Shown here piece after piece: positions 19,701 to 27,673 of a stretch of 64,000 nucleotides of DNA. How positions within the stretch are numbered: position 1 is the stretch's first letter; each line of letters opens with the position of its first letter. Where the stretch lies: contig NZ_JAPPSQ010000015.1 of NCBI RefSeq assembly GCF_026652115.1, positions 53,445 through 117,444 of the forward strand, in the 5' to 3' direction. A program made the translations under genes and the position numbers. The stretch is from Algoriphagus sp. PAP.12. Its GTDB lineage: Bacteria > Bacteroidota > Bacteroidia > Cytophagales > Cyclobacteriaceae. The notes beneath the pieces were generated by a model. The model did not search any database. It saw only the letters and a list, made by a program, of their open reading frames with translations, and was not told where the DNA came from.

Positions 19701-19815
19701 GAACATTGATCCAGAAGCAAGCTTTGGTTCAAATATCAACTATACGGGTATTGAAGGAACTTCCCTTCCAAGTACAAGATCTTTCGGTTTCAACCTGAAC
19801 TTTAAACTGAACTAA
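16744..19815 (+). CDS. SusC/RagA family TonB-linked outer membrane protein
   Basis: This is a 1023-residue TonB-dependent transporter. A signal peptide (residues 1-24, ending TQAQ) is followed by a carboxypeptidase-like regulatory domain (about 28-105). A TonB plug has SLAGRVAGLVV and VLKGQAASALYGTRASNGVI, and a large beta-barrel follows. There is no N-terminal STN domain, which agrees with the lack of a FecR partner nearby. With the SusD-like lipoprotein, whose start is only 2 nt past its stop, it should import an oligosaccharide or other large nutrient across the outer membrane. The substrate is not evident, because no glycoside hydrolase belongs to the same run of genes. Confidence 0.95.
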   Translation: MRKVLSIAFTLVMLICVVNLTQAQTRIVKGVVTASPDGLPMPGVTILDKSNQTGTTTNVDGEYSITVGPNSVLVFSFIGYSSQEVTVGNQSEININLEEDASELSEVVVTALGISKEKEKLGYSLTEVGSETMTKARETNVANSLAGRVAGLVVKGTNSGPGGTSKITLRGTPSINGTGSPLYVINGVPMDNTQRGSAGQWGGSDNGDGIGNLSPDDIETMTVLKGQAASALYGTRASNGVILITTKSGKKGGEWSASYNLNYMVENPVDFTDFQNQYGQGTGGQRPTTATDAQTTGRLAWGERMGGTVIGFDGNQYPYEPTSDGYLDFYRTGSNFTNTVSVSKGLGTDGSFRMSVSNLDSKSIVPNSGMDRLSLNLNVDQNITDKLNVTAMVNYIDQKSTNIPFLSDGPKNPNNFLFLAPNISQSIFAPGYNTDTGAETVFSDDIYVTNPYFIVNQGINDLGRKRTISALSTKYSFTKDIYAMVRIGNDVSNDDFYSIDPYGLAYSANLQGNLNSRGQSARSELNIDGIFGAKVDLTEGLVLDALVGGNIRKNKFESVSVGGSRFVLPYLYSPFNVEAFSRGYSYSQLEVHSGFYSLDFGIKDFLTLSTTGRYDVYSTLTSPVSSDNSIFSPSVSMAFLFDQFLNMPAMDFGKLRASYAVTSGDPGVAYSNQFYYSSANSYAGVPAGSSPTSLPNLFLKPFTTDEIEIGLDMNFFNNRLGLDMAYYTKTTHNEIMNASLSIASGFNSAVVATGSIQNKGLEVLLTGKPIQTADFTWTTSFNLTKVKNEVLSTDENNNPVNLGQNRATLGNAVTAYVVGEPGPQIRAYDYQYNADGSIVVDEAGLPVRGDLINMGTVLPTLYGGWNNEFNYKGVSFSFLIDYNYGNKVLSATEFYSTFRGLNQVTLEGRESGVTNGGVTAPAEDYYKALAQNITRTSVVDGDFIKLRQLTLGYSLPASWFGNTPVIKGLDISFVARNLAILMRKAKNIDPEASFGSNINYTGIEGTSLPSTRSFGFNLNFKLN

Positions 19816-19817
19816 TT

Positions 19818-21413
19818 ATGAAAAAATATATAAGCATATTGTTATCAGGATTGCTTCTGACTGCTTCCAGTTGTGATGGAGACTTTGCTGATATCAATAC
19901 CAACCCAAATAGTGCAGGTTCAAATGTATTTGATCCGAATCTGATTTTACCAACTGTTTCCTATAACTACGGAAATATGATGACTGGATATACCGGTGCT
20001 ATCTTATTCCAAAGTATGTGGGTTCAGGTGATGGCTTCCACCTCTACTGGCGGTGCAAACTACTATTCCAATGCAGATAAATATGTGGCATCAGGAAGTA
20101 CAAACAGCTATATCCAAAGTGTTTGGAATGATGGGTTTTCTTCAGCATCTCGAACTTATCAGATGCAAAAGTTGGCTGGTGAAAAAGGTTTCTCCAACCT
20201 TCAAGCAGTAGGTACAATTTGGAAGGTTTTGACACTTTCATTCGTGTCTGATGTTTATGGAGATATTCCTTACTCTGAAGCACTAAAAGCTGAAGATGGA
20301 ATTACAACACCAGTTTATGATTCTCAGTCAGCTGCTTATTCTGCTATGCTTTCTGATTTGGAAAATGCTATTTCTTCAATTACTGATTCAGGTGATGCTA
20401 TCAAAAATGATGTTTTGTATGGCGGGGATAAGAGCAAATGGAGAAAATTGGGTTATTCACTTATGTTGAGAATGGCCATGAGGTTAGTGGATGTTGATCC
20501 TTCTACTGCTCAAACTTATGTTTCCAAAGCAATTGCAGGGGGTGTTTTCGCATCTCCAGCTGATGAAGCGGTATTGGTTTCTGATCAGAATAATGGATAT
20601 TCTAATTCAAGTGCAAATGCATTAAATGTTACTGATGACGTTTACGAAGTAAGATGGTCGAATCATTTGATTGATTTCTTGAAATCGACAGATGATCCAA
20701 GATTGTCTATTGTGGCAGAAGTTCCTGCTGCAGGTCTTGCTGCAAACAGAAGTGCTGCTTCTGGAAATAATGACCCTTCAGTTCAAATTGGTTTGCCAAA
20801 CGGATATGATTTAAAAGGAGGAAGTACTGATGTTTCTAATGAGCCTAATTATCCAGGTCCTACCGGTTCTGGTGATGATGTTGCTCCAATTGGTGCGTAT
20901 TCAAGACCTACAGCAATCTATAGAGATAGAAACGCTCCTGTATTCATTTTGACTTATGCAGAGATCCAATTGCTATTGGCAGATGCTGCAGCAAGAGGTT
21001 ATAGCGTCCCAGGATCCGCATCTAGCTATTATGCAGCTGGTGTTGAGGGAGCTTTAGTTTCTATTGGTAAATTTGGAGGAGGAAGCGTATCTGCTTCTGC
21101 TGCTTCTGCTTTTGCTTCTGCAAATCCGTTGGATACTAGCAGTGAAGCCGCTTCTTTGAAAATGATCAACGAGCAGATCTGGGCAACTACTGGTTTATTT
21201 GCAAATTTTGTTGAATCTTGGAATAACTGGAAAAGATCCGGCTATCCTGAATTGACTCCAGTAAATTATACTGGTAATTTCTCAGGAGGTCAAATCCCAA
21301 CCAGACAATTGTATCCTGCTTCTGAAAGTACCACAAATCCAAATGGACTTGCAGGTGGTGTTTCTTCTATGGGTGGAGATACTTGGACTACAAAAATGTG
21401 GTGGGATAAATAA
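19818..21413 (+). CDS. SusD/RagB family nutrient-binding lipoprotein (SusD-like_2 type)
   Basis: This 531-residue lipoprotein has lipobox ASSC near residue 19. The INTNPN opening, the TPR-like helical region (ALKAEDGITTPVYDSQ) and the late segment PVFILTYAEIQLLLADAAARG match the second SusD-like family. It should cap the SusC barrel at the cell surface and bind the nutrient. An alanine/serine-rich run near residues 424-438 looks like low complexity. It is cotranscribed with susC, and a strong hairpin follows. Confidence 0.93.
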   Translation: MKKYISILLSGLLLTASSCDGDFADINTNPNSAGSNVFDPNLILPTVSYNYGNMMTGYTGAILFQSMWVQVMASTSTGGANYYSNADKYVASGSTNSYIQSVWNDGFSSASRTYQMQKLAGEKGFSNLQAVGTIWKVLTLSFVSDVYGDIPYSEALKAEDGITTPVYDSQSAAYSAMLSDLENAISSITDSGDAIKNDVLYGGDKSKWRKLGYSLMLRMAMRLVDVDPSTAQTYVSKAIAGGVFASPADEAVLVSDQNNGYSNSSANALNVTDDVYEVRWSNHLIDFLKSTDDPRLSIVAEVPAAGLAANRSAASGNNDPSVQIGLPNGYDLKGGSTDVSNEPNYPGPTGSGDDVAPIGAYSRPTAIYRDRNAPVFILTYAEIQLLLADAAARGYSVPGSASSYYAAGVEGALVSIGKFGGGSVSASAASAFASANPLDTSSEAASLKMINEQIWATTGLFANFVESWNNWKRSGYPELTPVNYTGNFSGGQIPTRQLYPASESTTNPNGLAGGVSSMGGDTWTTKMWWDK

Positions 21414-21435
21414 TTTCGCCTAAACAATATCTAAT

Positions 21436-21471
21436 AAATAGGGCTTTGGAATTTTCCAAAGCCCTATTTTT
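21436..21471 (+). terminator. terminator-like hairpin between susD and the ROK gene
   Basis: Perfect 15-bp arms (21436-21450 and 21455-21469) with a 4-nt loop end in a T tract. The ROK start lies only about 20 nt further on, so the element may end most transcripts from susCD or thin out read-through into the kinase gene. Confidence 0.8.
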
Positions 21472-21491
21472 ATGATCTTAACTTTATACAA

Positions 21492-22364
21492 ATGATCATA
21501 GGAGTTGATATCGGGGGATCTCATATTTCTGCAGCTGAAATTTTAGTTAATGAAACTGGGGTTTCTCTTGGTAGGAGAGCAGATGATTCAGTTGACACAG
21601 CCAAAGATGCAATTGATATAATCAAAGATTGGGTCGAGGTGATTCGAGCAGTTTCGCTTGGTTCTAAAGACCTTCAAATAGGAATAGCCATGCCAGGCCC
21701 CTATGATTATGAAAATGGAATTTCCTTGATCTCCGAACAGGGGAAAATGAAGGCCTTATATGGTCTTTCAGTTAAAAAATTATTGGCTGAATCTCTCTGC
21801 ATTCCTTTAAATCAAATCAGTTTTACCAATGATGCTGAGGCATTTTTGAAAGGGGAAGTTTTTTCAGGTGTAGGAAAGGGATTTACAAATACGCTTGGTT
21901 TGACCTTAGGAACAGGCCTTGGGTCTGCAATTCATGTAGATGATGTGGTGAAAGATGCCAAACTTTGGACTGCTCCTTTTCGGGAAGGAATTGCGGAAGA
22001 TTACCTAGGTACTGCTTGGTTTTTAGAATTTGTCCAAATGGAGTTTGATTTAGTTATAAAAGGTGTAAAAGACCTAACTTCACCCGATTTTGATCAAAAT
22101 ATCTCTTCCCAAGTATTTGAAGAATTTGGTAAAACTTTAGGAGAGTTTTTGTTTCCTTATGTGATAAGACTCCAAACTCAGCTAGTAGTTCTAGGTGGGA
22201 AAATATCAAATGCAAGCTCCTTGTTTTTACCTTCTACCATTGATTATTTGAAAAATAATGGAGTAAATCTTTCCTTAAAAAAATCCTCTTTAGGTGAGGA
22301 TTCAGCTTTAATAGGTGCATGTGAACCCTTTTTAAAAATGATAATTAATCTCAATGAAATTTAA
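21492..22364 (+). CDS. ROK family sugar kinase-like protein
   Basis: This 290-residue protein opens with the phosphate-binding loop GVDIGGSH and has a second nucleotide-binding segment TLGLTLGTGLGSAIHVD. NDAEAFLKGEV carries the likely catalytic Asp. The cysteine-rich zinc motif of many ROK kinases and repressors is absent and there is no HTH, so a kinase role is more likely than a repressor role. The sugar is not known. Its end overlaps the start of the following FAD oxidoreductase by 11 nt, so the two are probably translationally coupled. Confidence 0.83.
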   Translation: MIIGVDIGGSHISAAEILVNETGVSLGRRADDSVDTAKDAIDIIKDWVEVIRAVSLGSKDLQIGIAMPGPYDYENGISLISEQGKMKALYGLSVKKLLAESLCIPLNQISFTNDAEAFLKGEVFSGVGKGFTNTLGLTLGTGLGSAIHVDDVVKDAKLWTAPFREGIAEDYLGTAWFLEFVQMEFDLVIKGVKDLTSPDFDQNISSQVFEEFGKTLGEFLFPYVIRLQTQLVVLGGKISNASSLFLPSTIDYLKNNGVNLSLKKSSLGEDSALIGACEPFLKMIINLNEI

Positions 22365-24201
22365 ACTCATGTTCTTTTTGGCCATGGTAATTGGTCAGTC
22401 CCTTATTGCTCAAGAAAAGTTTGATTTGATCATCATAGGAGGAGGAGCAAGTGGAACTGCAGCCGGGATAACAGCAGGTAGAATGGGAGCAAAAACTTTG
22501 ATCGTAGAATCTACCCCTTGGCTTGGAGGAATGCTTACTTCAGCTGGTGTTTCTGCCATTGATGGAAACCACAGACTTCCTTCTGGGATTTGGGGAGAAT
22601 TTAGAGATAGTTTGGTTGCACATTATGGTTCTCAACAAGCCATGGCTACAGGTTGGGTTTCTAATACACTTTTTGAACCACATGTAGGGAATGAAATTTT
22701 TCAATCTATCAGCCAATCAGTTTCTAGTCTGACGGTTTCTTTTCAAAGTGAGTGGAAAGAGGCAAAATATTCTGAAGGGATTTGGAATATTACTTTTCAT
22801 AAGGATGGGAAAATAATTAATGTATCAGCTCCTATTCTAATTGACGCCACAGAAATGGGAGATGTAGCTGCCTCAGTTGGACTACCATATCGCCTTGGGA
22901 TGGATGCAAGGGATGAGGTAGGAGAGGAGTTTGCACCTGAAATTTCCAATGATATTATTCAGGACTTGACTTATGTGGTGACTCTTCAGGATTTTGGAAT
23001 GGGCTCTGATAAGACAATTCCGAGACCTGAAAATTACGATCCGGCGGAATTCGCCTGTGCCTGTGCACACGCCGATCCCATCTCTGATAATGATCCCACT
23101 TTGGATTGTGGGAAAATGATCGACTATGGTAAACTTCCCAATGGTAAATACATGATTAATTGGCCGAATTGCGGGAATGATTATTATGTGAATTTGGTGG
23201 AGCTGAGTCCTGAGGAAAGAGAGATTGAATTAGAAAAAGCAAAACAAGCCAGTTTGCGATTCGTGTATTATATCCAACATGAGCTGGGATATAAAAACTT
23301 GGGAATCGCCGAAGAAGAATTTCCAACTGAGGATCATCTCCCTATGATTCCATATCACCGTGAGTCTCGGAGATTTCATGGCTTAGTTGATTTCACATTA
23401 CCTTTTGTAAGAACTCCATATGAAGCTCAAAGCCCTCTGTATAGAACAGGTGTAGTGGTCGGGGATTATACGATTGATCACCATCATAAGAAAAATCTGG
23501 ATGCCCCGGCAATCGATTTTATCAAAATTCGGGTTCCTTCCTATAATGTTCCATTAGGGGCTTTAATTCCAGCAAATCATCCCGCATTAATACTTGCAGA
23601 GAAAAGTATTTCAGTTTCCAATATTGTCAATGGGGCATCACGGCTTCAGCCTGTTGTTTTGGGAATTGGGCAGGCTGCAGGAGTTTTGGGAGCTTTGGCT
23701 TCTTCCAAAAAACTACCTTTAGACCAGGTTTCCATACGCGATGTTCAGCAGATCCTTTTGGACCAAAAAGGATTTATCATGCCATTTTTGGATATGAATC
23801 CAACTGACAAGCATTTTCAGGCCATGCAAAAGATTGGTGCCACAGGAATTCTAAAAGGTGAAGGGGTCCCTTATCTCTGGGCAAACCAAACTTGGTTTTA
23901 TCCTGAAAGATTGGTAACTGAATACGAACTGGTTTCCGGTTTGAAAACTTATTATTCCCAATTGGATGGAAATTGGGGTGCTTCTGGAGATTATTTGACT
24001 TTGGAAAAGCTTGAGCAGTTTTTGAAAATAATTGACCCTAAATTGACTTGGGAGGGTTTGTTGAAAATTGCAGACTCAGAAGGTTTGGTTATTGATTTTT
24101 CTGCGGATAGAAAATTGACCAGGGAAGAAGTTTCTGTTTTATTGGATAGCATTTTGGACCCTTTTTCGATTCCGATTGATTGGGATGGCTCTATTAAATA
24201 A
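22354..24201 (+). CDS. exported FAD-dependent oxidoreductase (FAD_oxidored family)
   Basis: This 615-residue protein has a signal peptide (residues 1-20, ending IAQ) followed at once by a dinucleotide-binding fold (LIIIGGGASGTAAGITAGRMG, with the glycines at 29-34). LIVESTPWLGGMLTSAGVSA and LIDATEMGDVAASVGLPYR fit the PF12831 family, whose members are often found in carbohydrate loci. A cysteine-rich patch (CACAHADP, then LDCGKM) may be structural. The last 150 residues resemble S-layer-homology repeats (LKIADSEGL, LTREEVSVLLDSIL). The substrate is unknown. It is coupled to the ROK gene and read from the Sus locus or its own promoter. Confidence 0.82.
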   Translation: MKFKLMFFLAMVIGQSLIAQEKFDLIIIGGGASGTAAGITAGRMGAKTLIVESTPWLGGMLTSAGVSAIDGNHRLPSGIWGEFRDSLVAHYGSQQAMATGWVSNTLFEPHVGNEIFQSISQSVSSLTVSFQSEWKEAKYSEGIWNITFHKDGKIINVSAPILIDATEMGDVAASVGLPYRLGMDARDEVGEEFAPEISNDIIQDLTYVVTLQDFGMGSDKTIPRPENYDPAEFACACAHADPISDNDPTLDCGKMIDYGKLPNGKYMINWPNCGNDYYVNLVELSPEEREIELEKAKQASLRFVYYIQHELGYKNLGIAEEEFPTEDHLPMIPYHRESRRFHGLVDFTLPFVRTPYEAQSPLYRTGVVVGDYTIDHHHKKNLDAPAIDFIKIRVPSYNVPLGALIPANHPALILAEKSISVSNIVNGASRLQPVVLGIGQAAGVLGALASSKKLPLDQVSIRDVQQILLDQKGFIMPFLDMNPTDKHFQAMQKIGATGILKGEGVPYLWANQTWFYPERLVTEYELVSGLKTYYSQLDGNWGASGDYLTLEKLEQFLKIIDPKLTWEGLLKIADSEGLVIDFSADRKLTREEVSVLLDSILDPFSIPIDWDGSIK

Positions 24202-24268
24202 TTCAGGTTTATTTTAATTTTTCCTGTAGCGCTCTGAATTTTCCTCTCGTCTCCCTTAAAAAAGAAAC

Positions 24269-24472
24269 ATGGGATTATTTTTTCGAGGGATATTATTACT
24301 GTTCTTTTGCAGCTTCGCCATCCAGGCAGGCAAAGAGTTGAGTCTGGATACGAAAGAAAAGGATAGTGTAATGCATCCCTTGAAGGATAGTAAACCTTGT
24401 TCTGAAATAGAAAATCGAAACCTGCTTCAAGGGATGAAGCGTTTGAATACAGACAAACCAGGAATTAAGTAA
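24269..24472 (+). CDS. small secreted protein of unknown function (uncertain)
   Basis: This 67-residue frame has a good signal-peptide-like N-terminus (GILLLFFCSFAIQAGK) and a polar C-terminus, just upstream of the ECF sigma gene. I do not recognise it. It may be a real short gene in the sigma operon or a chance frame in the leader. Confidence 0.35.
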   Translation: MGLFFRGILLLFFCSFAIQAGKELSLDTKEKDSVMHPLKDSKPCSEIENRNLLQGMKRLNTDKPGIK

Positions 24473-24482
24473 TTCTACAGTA

Positions 24483-25031
24483 TTGAATTGGTCTGACAAA
24501 GAACTGATCGACGGTTGCAAACGTCGGTCTGCCAAACATGAGGAATATTTTTTCAAAAAATACTATGGCTATGTCATGGGGATAAGTCTGTCCTATGCAA
24601 AGGACAGAGATTTGGCTCAGGAAATTGTCAACGATTCATTCATGAAGTTTTTCGGTTCGATAAAATCCTTTGAGGAGTTTCAGTCTGTCAAGTCTTGGCT
24701 TCGGAGGATCACAGTCAATACAGCCATTGATTTCTATAGGAAGAATAAAAAAATCCGAGAACAATTAGAAATCAACGAACAAACGGAAGTTTTTCATGAA
24801 GTCAATGCCCTAGGGGATTTGGCTTATGAAAATCTGATAGCAATCTTGGATCAGCTGCCTGATGATCAGAAGCTGGTATTCAACCTCTACGAAGTAGAGG
24901 GTTACAGTCATAAAGAAATAGCGGGAAAACTCAATATCACCGAAAGTTCCTCCCGCGTGTACCTAGCTCGTGCAAAAGCAAAACTTCGCAAGCTAGTTCA
25001 TACTCATTTAAAAGAATATGCAGGAAGATAA
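24483..25031 (+). CDS. ECF-type sigma-70 family RNA polymerase factor
   Basis: This 182-residue protein has region 2 (AKDRDLAQEIVNDSFMKFF, then KSWLRRITVNTAIDFYRK) and region 4 (LPDDQKLVFNLYEVEGYSHKEIAGKLN, then SSRVYLARAKAKLRKLV). The only suitable start is a TTG at 24483: the frame is open upstream to a stop at 24444 but has no ATG, and the first internal ATG would remove region 2. Its end overlaps the next gene by 14 nt. That gene encodes a single-pass membrane protein in the usual anti-sigma position, so the pair is likely a surface-signalling unit. Confidence 0.9.
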   Translation: MNWSDKELIDGCKRRSAKHEEYFFKKYYGYVMGISLSYAKDRDLAQEIVNDSFMKFFGSIKSFEEFQSVKSWLRRITVNTAIDFYRKNKKIREQLEINEQTEVFHEVNALGDLAYENLIAILDQLPDDQKLVFNLYEVEGYSHKEIAGKLNITESSSRVYLARAKAKLRKLVHTHLKEYAGR

Positions 25032-26442
25032 GCTAAGCAAACAGATAGCCGACTCCCTGAAAAAATATCAGGAAAGCCAGTCCCAACCCTACGATGAAGG
25101 AGCATGGGAGAACTTTGATCGAAGTCGAAAGGCAGGAAATAGGCAGGTGTTCTTTCGATGGGCAAGTGGAGTAGCGGCGACGCTATTACTCTTGGCTGCG
25201 GTATATTTTATTGCTGATACCACAGAAAGACTACAGGAAGATCAATTGTTGACAGAGGAAATTGGACAAACTCAAAGTGACACTGCTAAGGAGGAGAGTC
25301 CTTCTTCACAGAAATCAAAAGGATCCCCAACTGAACCTTCCTATCAAAATGATAAGGGAGATGAAATTTCGTTGCCATTTGAAAGTCAAAAAAGTGAAGC
25401 CAACTCAAAGGTGTTTGAAAACACAGTTGCAGAAAACTTAAAATCTAAATCAGAAAATGGAACCAACTCTTTGGAAGAAGCACCTGCGATTCCATCCAAA
25501 AAAGAGGATATGGGTAAAGCCAAAAATCAAACGGCAGTGAACTCTGGTAAGGAGGAAAATGTCAATTCTAACAATACTGAGAAGGAAGAAGTGTTGGAAG
25601 TTGAAAAAGCGATTGCTCAAATAGAAGAGAAGCCAGTTCAGGAAAAAACAGAGGTAACTAGCGGAGAACTTCAAACATCATTAGTTCCTGAAAAGCCAAA
25701 AACAGAAGAGACAACCCCTTTGATTGCTTGGAAAGAAGAATCAGAAATTAAGGAAATTCCGAAAGAAAAATCGGATTGGACTTTTGGAGTGGGCTTAGCA
25801 CCTGGTTATGGAGCGAGTCAACAAAATGGAGCCAATGTTTCAAGTTCATCTTTGGGCTTGGGACTTTCTGTGGATTTAGAATTGCCTGGTAAAATAACAT
25901 TGGGATCAGGTTTGGGGTACAATTTGCTAAATCAACAAAATGAAGCCTCTATGGTACTCAATGCTGACTATTCGAATGCATTTGCAGCAAATGTGGCTCC
26001 TCCAAGCACAGAAACTGTTGTGGTTCGACAGTCTCAAGTGGAAATTCCGATTTATGTGAAGTACCCAATAACTCGGTCTCAATCCATAGCTATTCAAGCT
26101 GGATTTTCGAATTTCTATGCTTTTAAACAAAAAGCTGAGCTAAAGACTACTTTTTCCCGACAAGTTACATTGAATCAGATTAGCTCTAGTGGATATAGTA
26201 CCTATACAACAATGAATGAAAATGTAGTTCAAAGTAGATCTTTAGATGCTGTAGAAAGTAAATTCTATCCTTTTGCAACCATGAATTTTGGTTTGAATCT
26301 TAGACTTTTGCAATCGGAAAAAACGAGCTACTTCCTAATGCCATTTTACAATTATCCTTTAACTCAGTTCACTGGTTTTGGGGATAATCCTGGATTTGTG
26401 GGTGCTTCTTTCAAAGTGAATTTTGGAGGTGGAAATAAGTGA
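25018..26442 (+). CDS. anti-sigma-position protein: inner-membrane segment, long linker, outer-membrane barrel
   Basis: This 474-residue protein overlaps the sigma gene. Residues 1-45 are charged and presumably cytoplasmic (SKQIADSLKKYQESQ). One membrane helix follows at about 46-66 (SGVAATLLLLAAVYFIA). A Lys/Glu/Ser-rich linker extends to about residue 250. The C-terminal 220 residues look like a small outer-membrane beta-barrel (DWTFGVGLAPGYGASQQ, QVEIPIYVKYPI, and an ending FKVNFGG). There is no recognised zinc anti-sigma motif and no cleavable signal. The layout suggests a protein that could span both membranes and hold the sigma factor. This is inference from the domain order. Confidence 0.65.
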   Translation: MQEDKLSKQIADSLKKYQESQSQPYDEGAWENFDRSRKAGNRQVFFRWASGVAATLLLLAAVYFIADTTERLQEDQLLTEEIGQTQSDTAKEESPSSQKSKGSPTEPSYQNDKGDEISLPFESQKSEANSKVFENTVAENLKSKSENGTNSLEEAPAIPSKKEDMGKAKNQTAVNSGKEENVNSNNTEKEEVLEVEKAIAQIEEKPVQEKTEVTSGELQTSLVPEKPKTEETTPLIAWKEESEIKEIPKEKSDWTFGVGLAPGYGASQQNGANVSSSSLGLGLSVDLELPGKITLGSGLGYNLLNQQNEASMVLNADYSNAFAANVAPPSTETVVVRQSQVEIPIYVKYPITRSQSIAIQAGFSNFYAFKQKAELKTTFSRQVTLNQISSSGYSTYTTMNENVVQSRSLDAVESKFYPFATMNFGLNLRLLQSEKTSYFLMPFYNYPLTQFTGFGDNPGFVGASFKVNFGGGNK

Positions 26443-26492
26443 TTTAGTTCTATTGAAAGAAATTGCAAGACCAACTATTCTAAAGTACCAAT

Positions 26493-26521
26493 GGCTGTTT
26501 CTGAAATGAGGCAGCCTTTTT
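26493..26521 (+). terminator. weak terminator after the sigma operon
   Basis: GGCTG (26493-26497) pairs with CAGCC (26512-26516) over a 14-nt loop, followed by TTTTT. It lies about 50 nt after the stop of the barrel protein gene. Confidence 0.5.
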
Positions 26522-26711
26522 CTATTCTGGCCAATCGTTTTCCCTTTTAATGAATTAGCTGGATCAAATCACTTTACATTTGAATCAAAGTATCCTTAAT
26601 AATGGAGAGGAGCTTAATCACCCTATTTTTGATATGGAAATTTTGGTTTGGCCTAGGATGATTAGGTTAGGAATGGAAGTTTAATAAAACGTAGACTCCA
26701 AAAAAAATGGA
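26522..26711. other. gene-free spacer between convergent genes
   Basis: The full gap between the barrel protein stop (26442) and the DUF4397 stop (26761) is 318 bases. Apart from one terminator at each side I see no gene, RNA or repeat in it. Confidence 0.5.
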
Positions 26712-26748
26712 CAAAAAAAATCCCGAACCATAGGCTCGGGATTTTTTT
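26712..26748 (-). terminator. intrinsic terminator of the DUF4397 gene
   Basis: A/T-flanked arms centred on CCCGAACC and GGCTCGGG pair with one mismatch around a 3-nt loop. They are followed by a long T tract on the minus strand, 13 nt past the stop. Confidence 0.8.
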
Positions 26749-26760
26749 GGATCTACTTGA

Positions 26761-27492
26761 TTAGTAGTAGTTAATATAGTTGGTAATTAATTGTAAGTCT
26801 CTTTTTGTAGTGGCTTCAGTGCTGGTGCTTAGTCCTTTCAAAACAAAAGTGTAAACTCTATTTCCTCTAAGTTCTATACTATTTGCCGTCAATAAGGTTT
26901 CATCGGTTTCAACAGATTTTACCTCTACAGTATAAATGTCTGAAATCACATCCGAGAATTCTGTAGCACTTCCGAAGGCAACCGAACCAGTTATTGGGTC
27001 TTCAACCTCAGTGATTTTCAAATAGACCTCGTCGGTATCTGGAGAAAGATGAATCAATCTGACCTGAGCCGAATCTGCCACAGGATCATTCCAGCTATCT
27101 TCGACTAGAATCGCATTCAAGTTGTCAACTTCATCCATGACATACATGGAGTAAACAGCATCTTCTTCTAAGGTAAAGTCCTTCTCCAAAAGAGAAGTTG
27201 CAGAATTGAAAGTGGAAAATTTGAAGGTTCTCTCACCAATGTAAAATGGACTGTAAGCCAAAACTTCCGAATAATTCAGAGGATAATTGTTGACCTTGTT
27301 TGCATTTGCGTAGATGTCCATGGCGGGAGCATCTGGTGATCCTTGATAGATTGAGATGTAGGCAGCGGGTGGAGTCTCAGGAGTTTCCAGATCATCTAAG
27401 CATCCTGTCATCAGTACTGTGGTACTCAAAATCCCTGCGGCCATTAGGCTTTTGGATTTTAGCTTTTTCAAAGAAGTTAAACTTTTAAGCAT
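26761..27492 (-). CDS. DUF4397 domain lipoprotein
   Basis: This 243-residue protein has a long leader and lipobox LMTGC near residue 31. The mature part shows the DUF4397 opening AAYISIYQGSPDAPAMDIYANA and later VRLIHLSPDTDEVYLKI, two copies of the strand pattern seen in this family. Members are small secreted Ig-like or transthyretin-like domains of unknown role. It is a single gene with its own terminator. Confidence 0.87.
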   Translation of the reverse strand: MLKSLTSLKKLKSKSLMAAGILSTTVLMTGCLDDLETPETPPAAYISIYQGSPDAPAMDIYANANKVNNYPLNYSEVLAYSPFYIGERTFKFSTFNSATSLLEKDFTLEEDAVYSMYVMDEVDNLNAILVEDSWNDPVADSAQVRLIHLSPDTDEVYLKITEVEDPITGSVAFGSATEFSDVISDIYTVEVKSVETDETLLTANSIELRGNRVYTFVLKGLSTSTEATTKRDLQLITNYINYY

Positions 27493-27673
27493 TTTGTTGG
27501 TATAAGTTTTAATTCCTCTCCGAGACGTAACATTTTTTAAAAGCGCTTCAAATCAGTATGAATTTTCTAAGAAAGAGTTTTTAACTTTCTGATGAACAAG
27601 GATAAATATGGAGATCTAAATACCTGCAGTTAATTGTTTTAAAGGATAACGTATACCGGAAGATAAAATTCTC

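Noticed and set aside
21086..21125. A GCTTCTGC-type repeat in the SusD-like gene considered as a tandem repeat element.
   Set aside because: It lies in frame, encodes a short Ala/Ser run, and is only a few units long, so it is simple low complexity within the protein.
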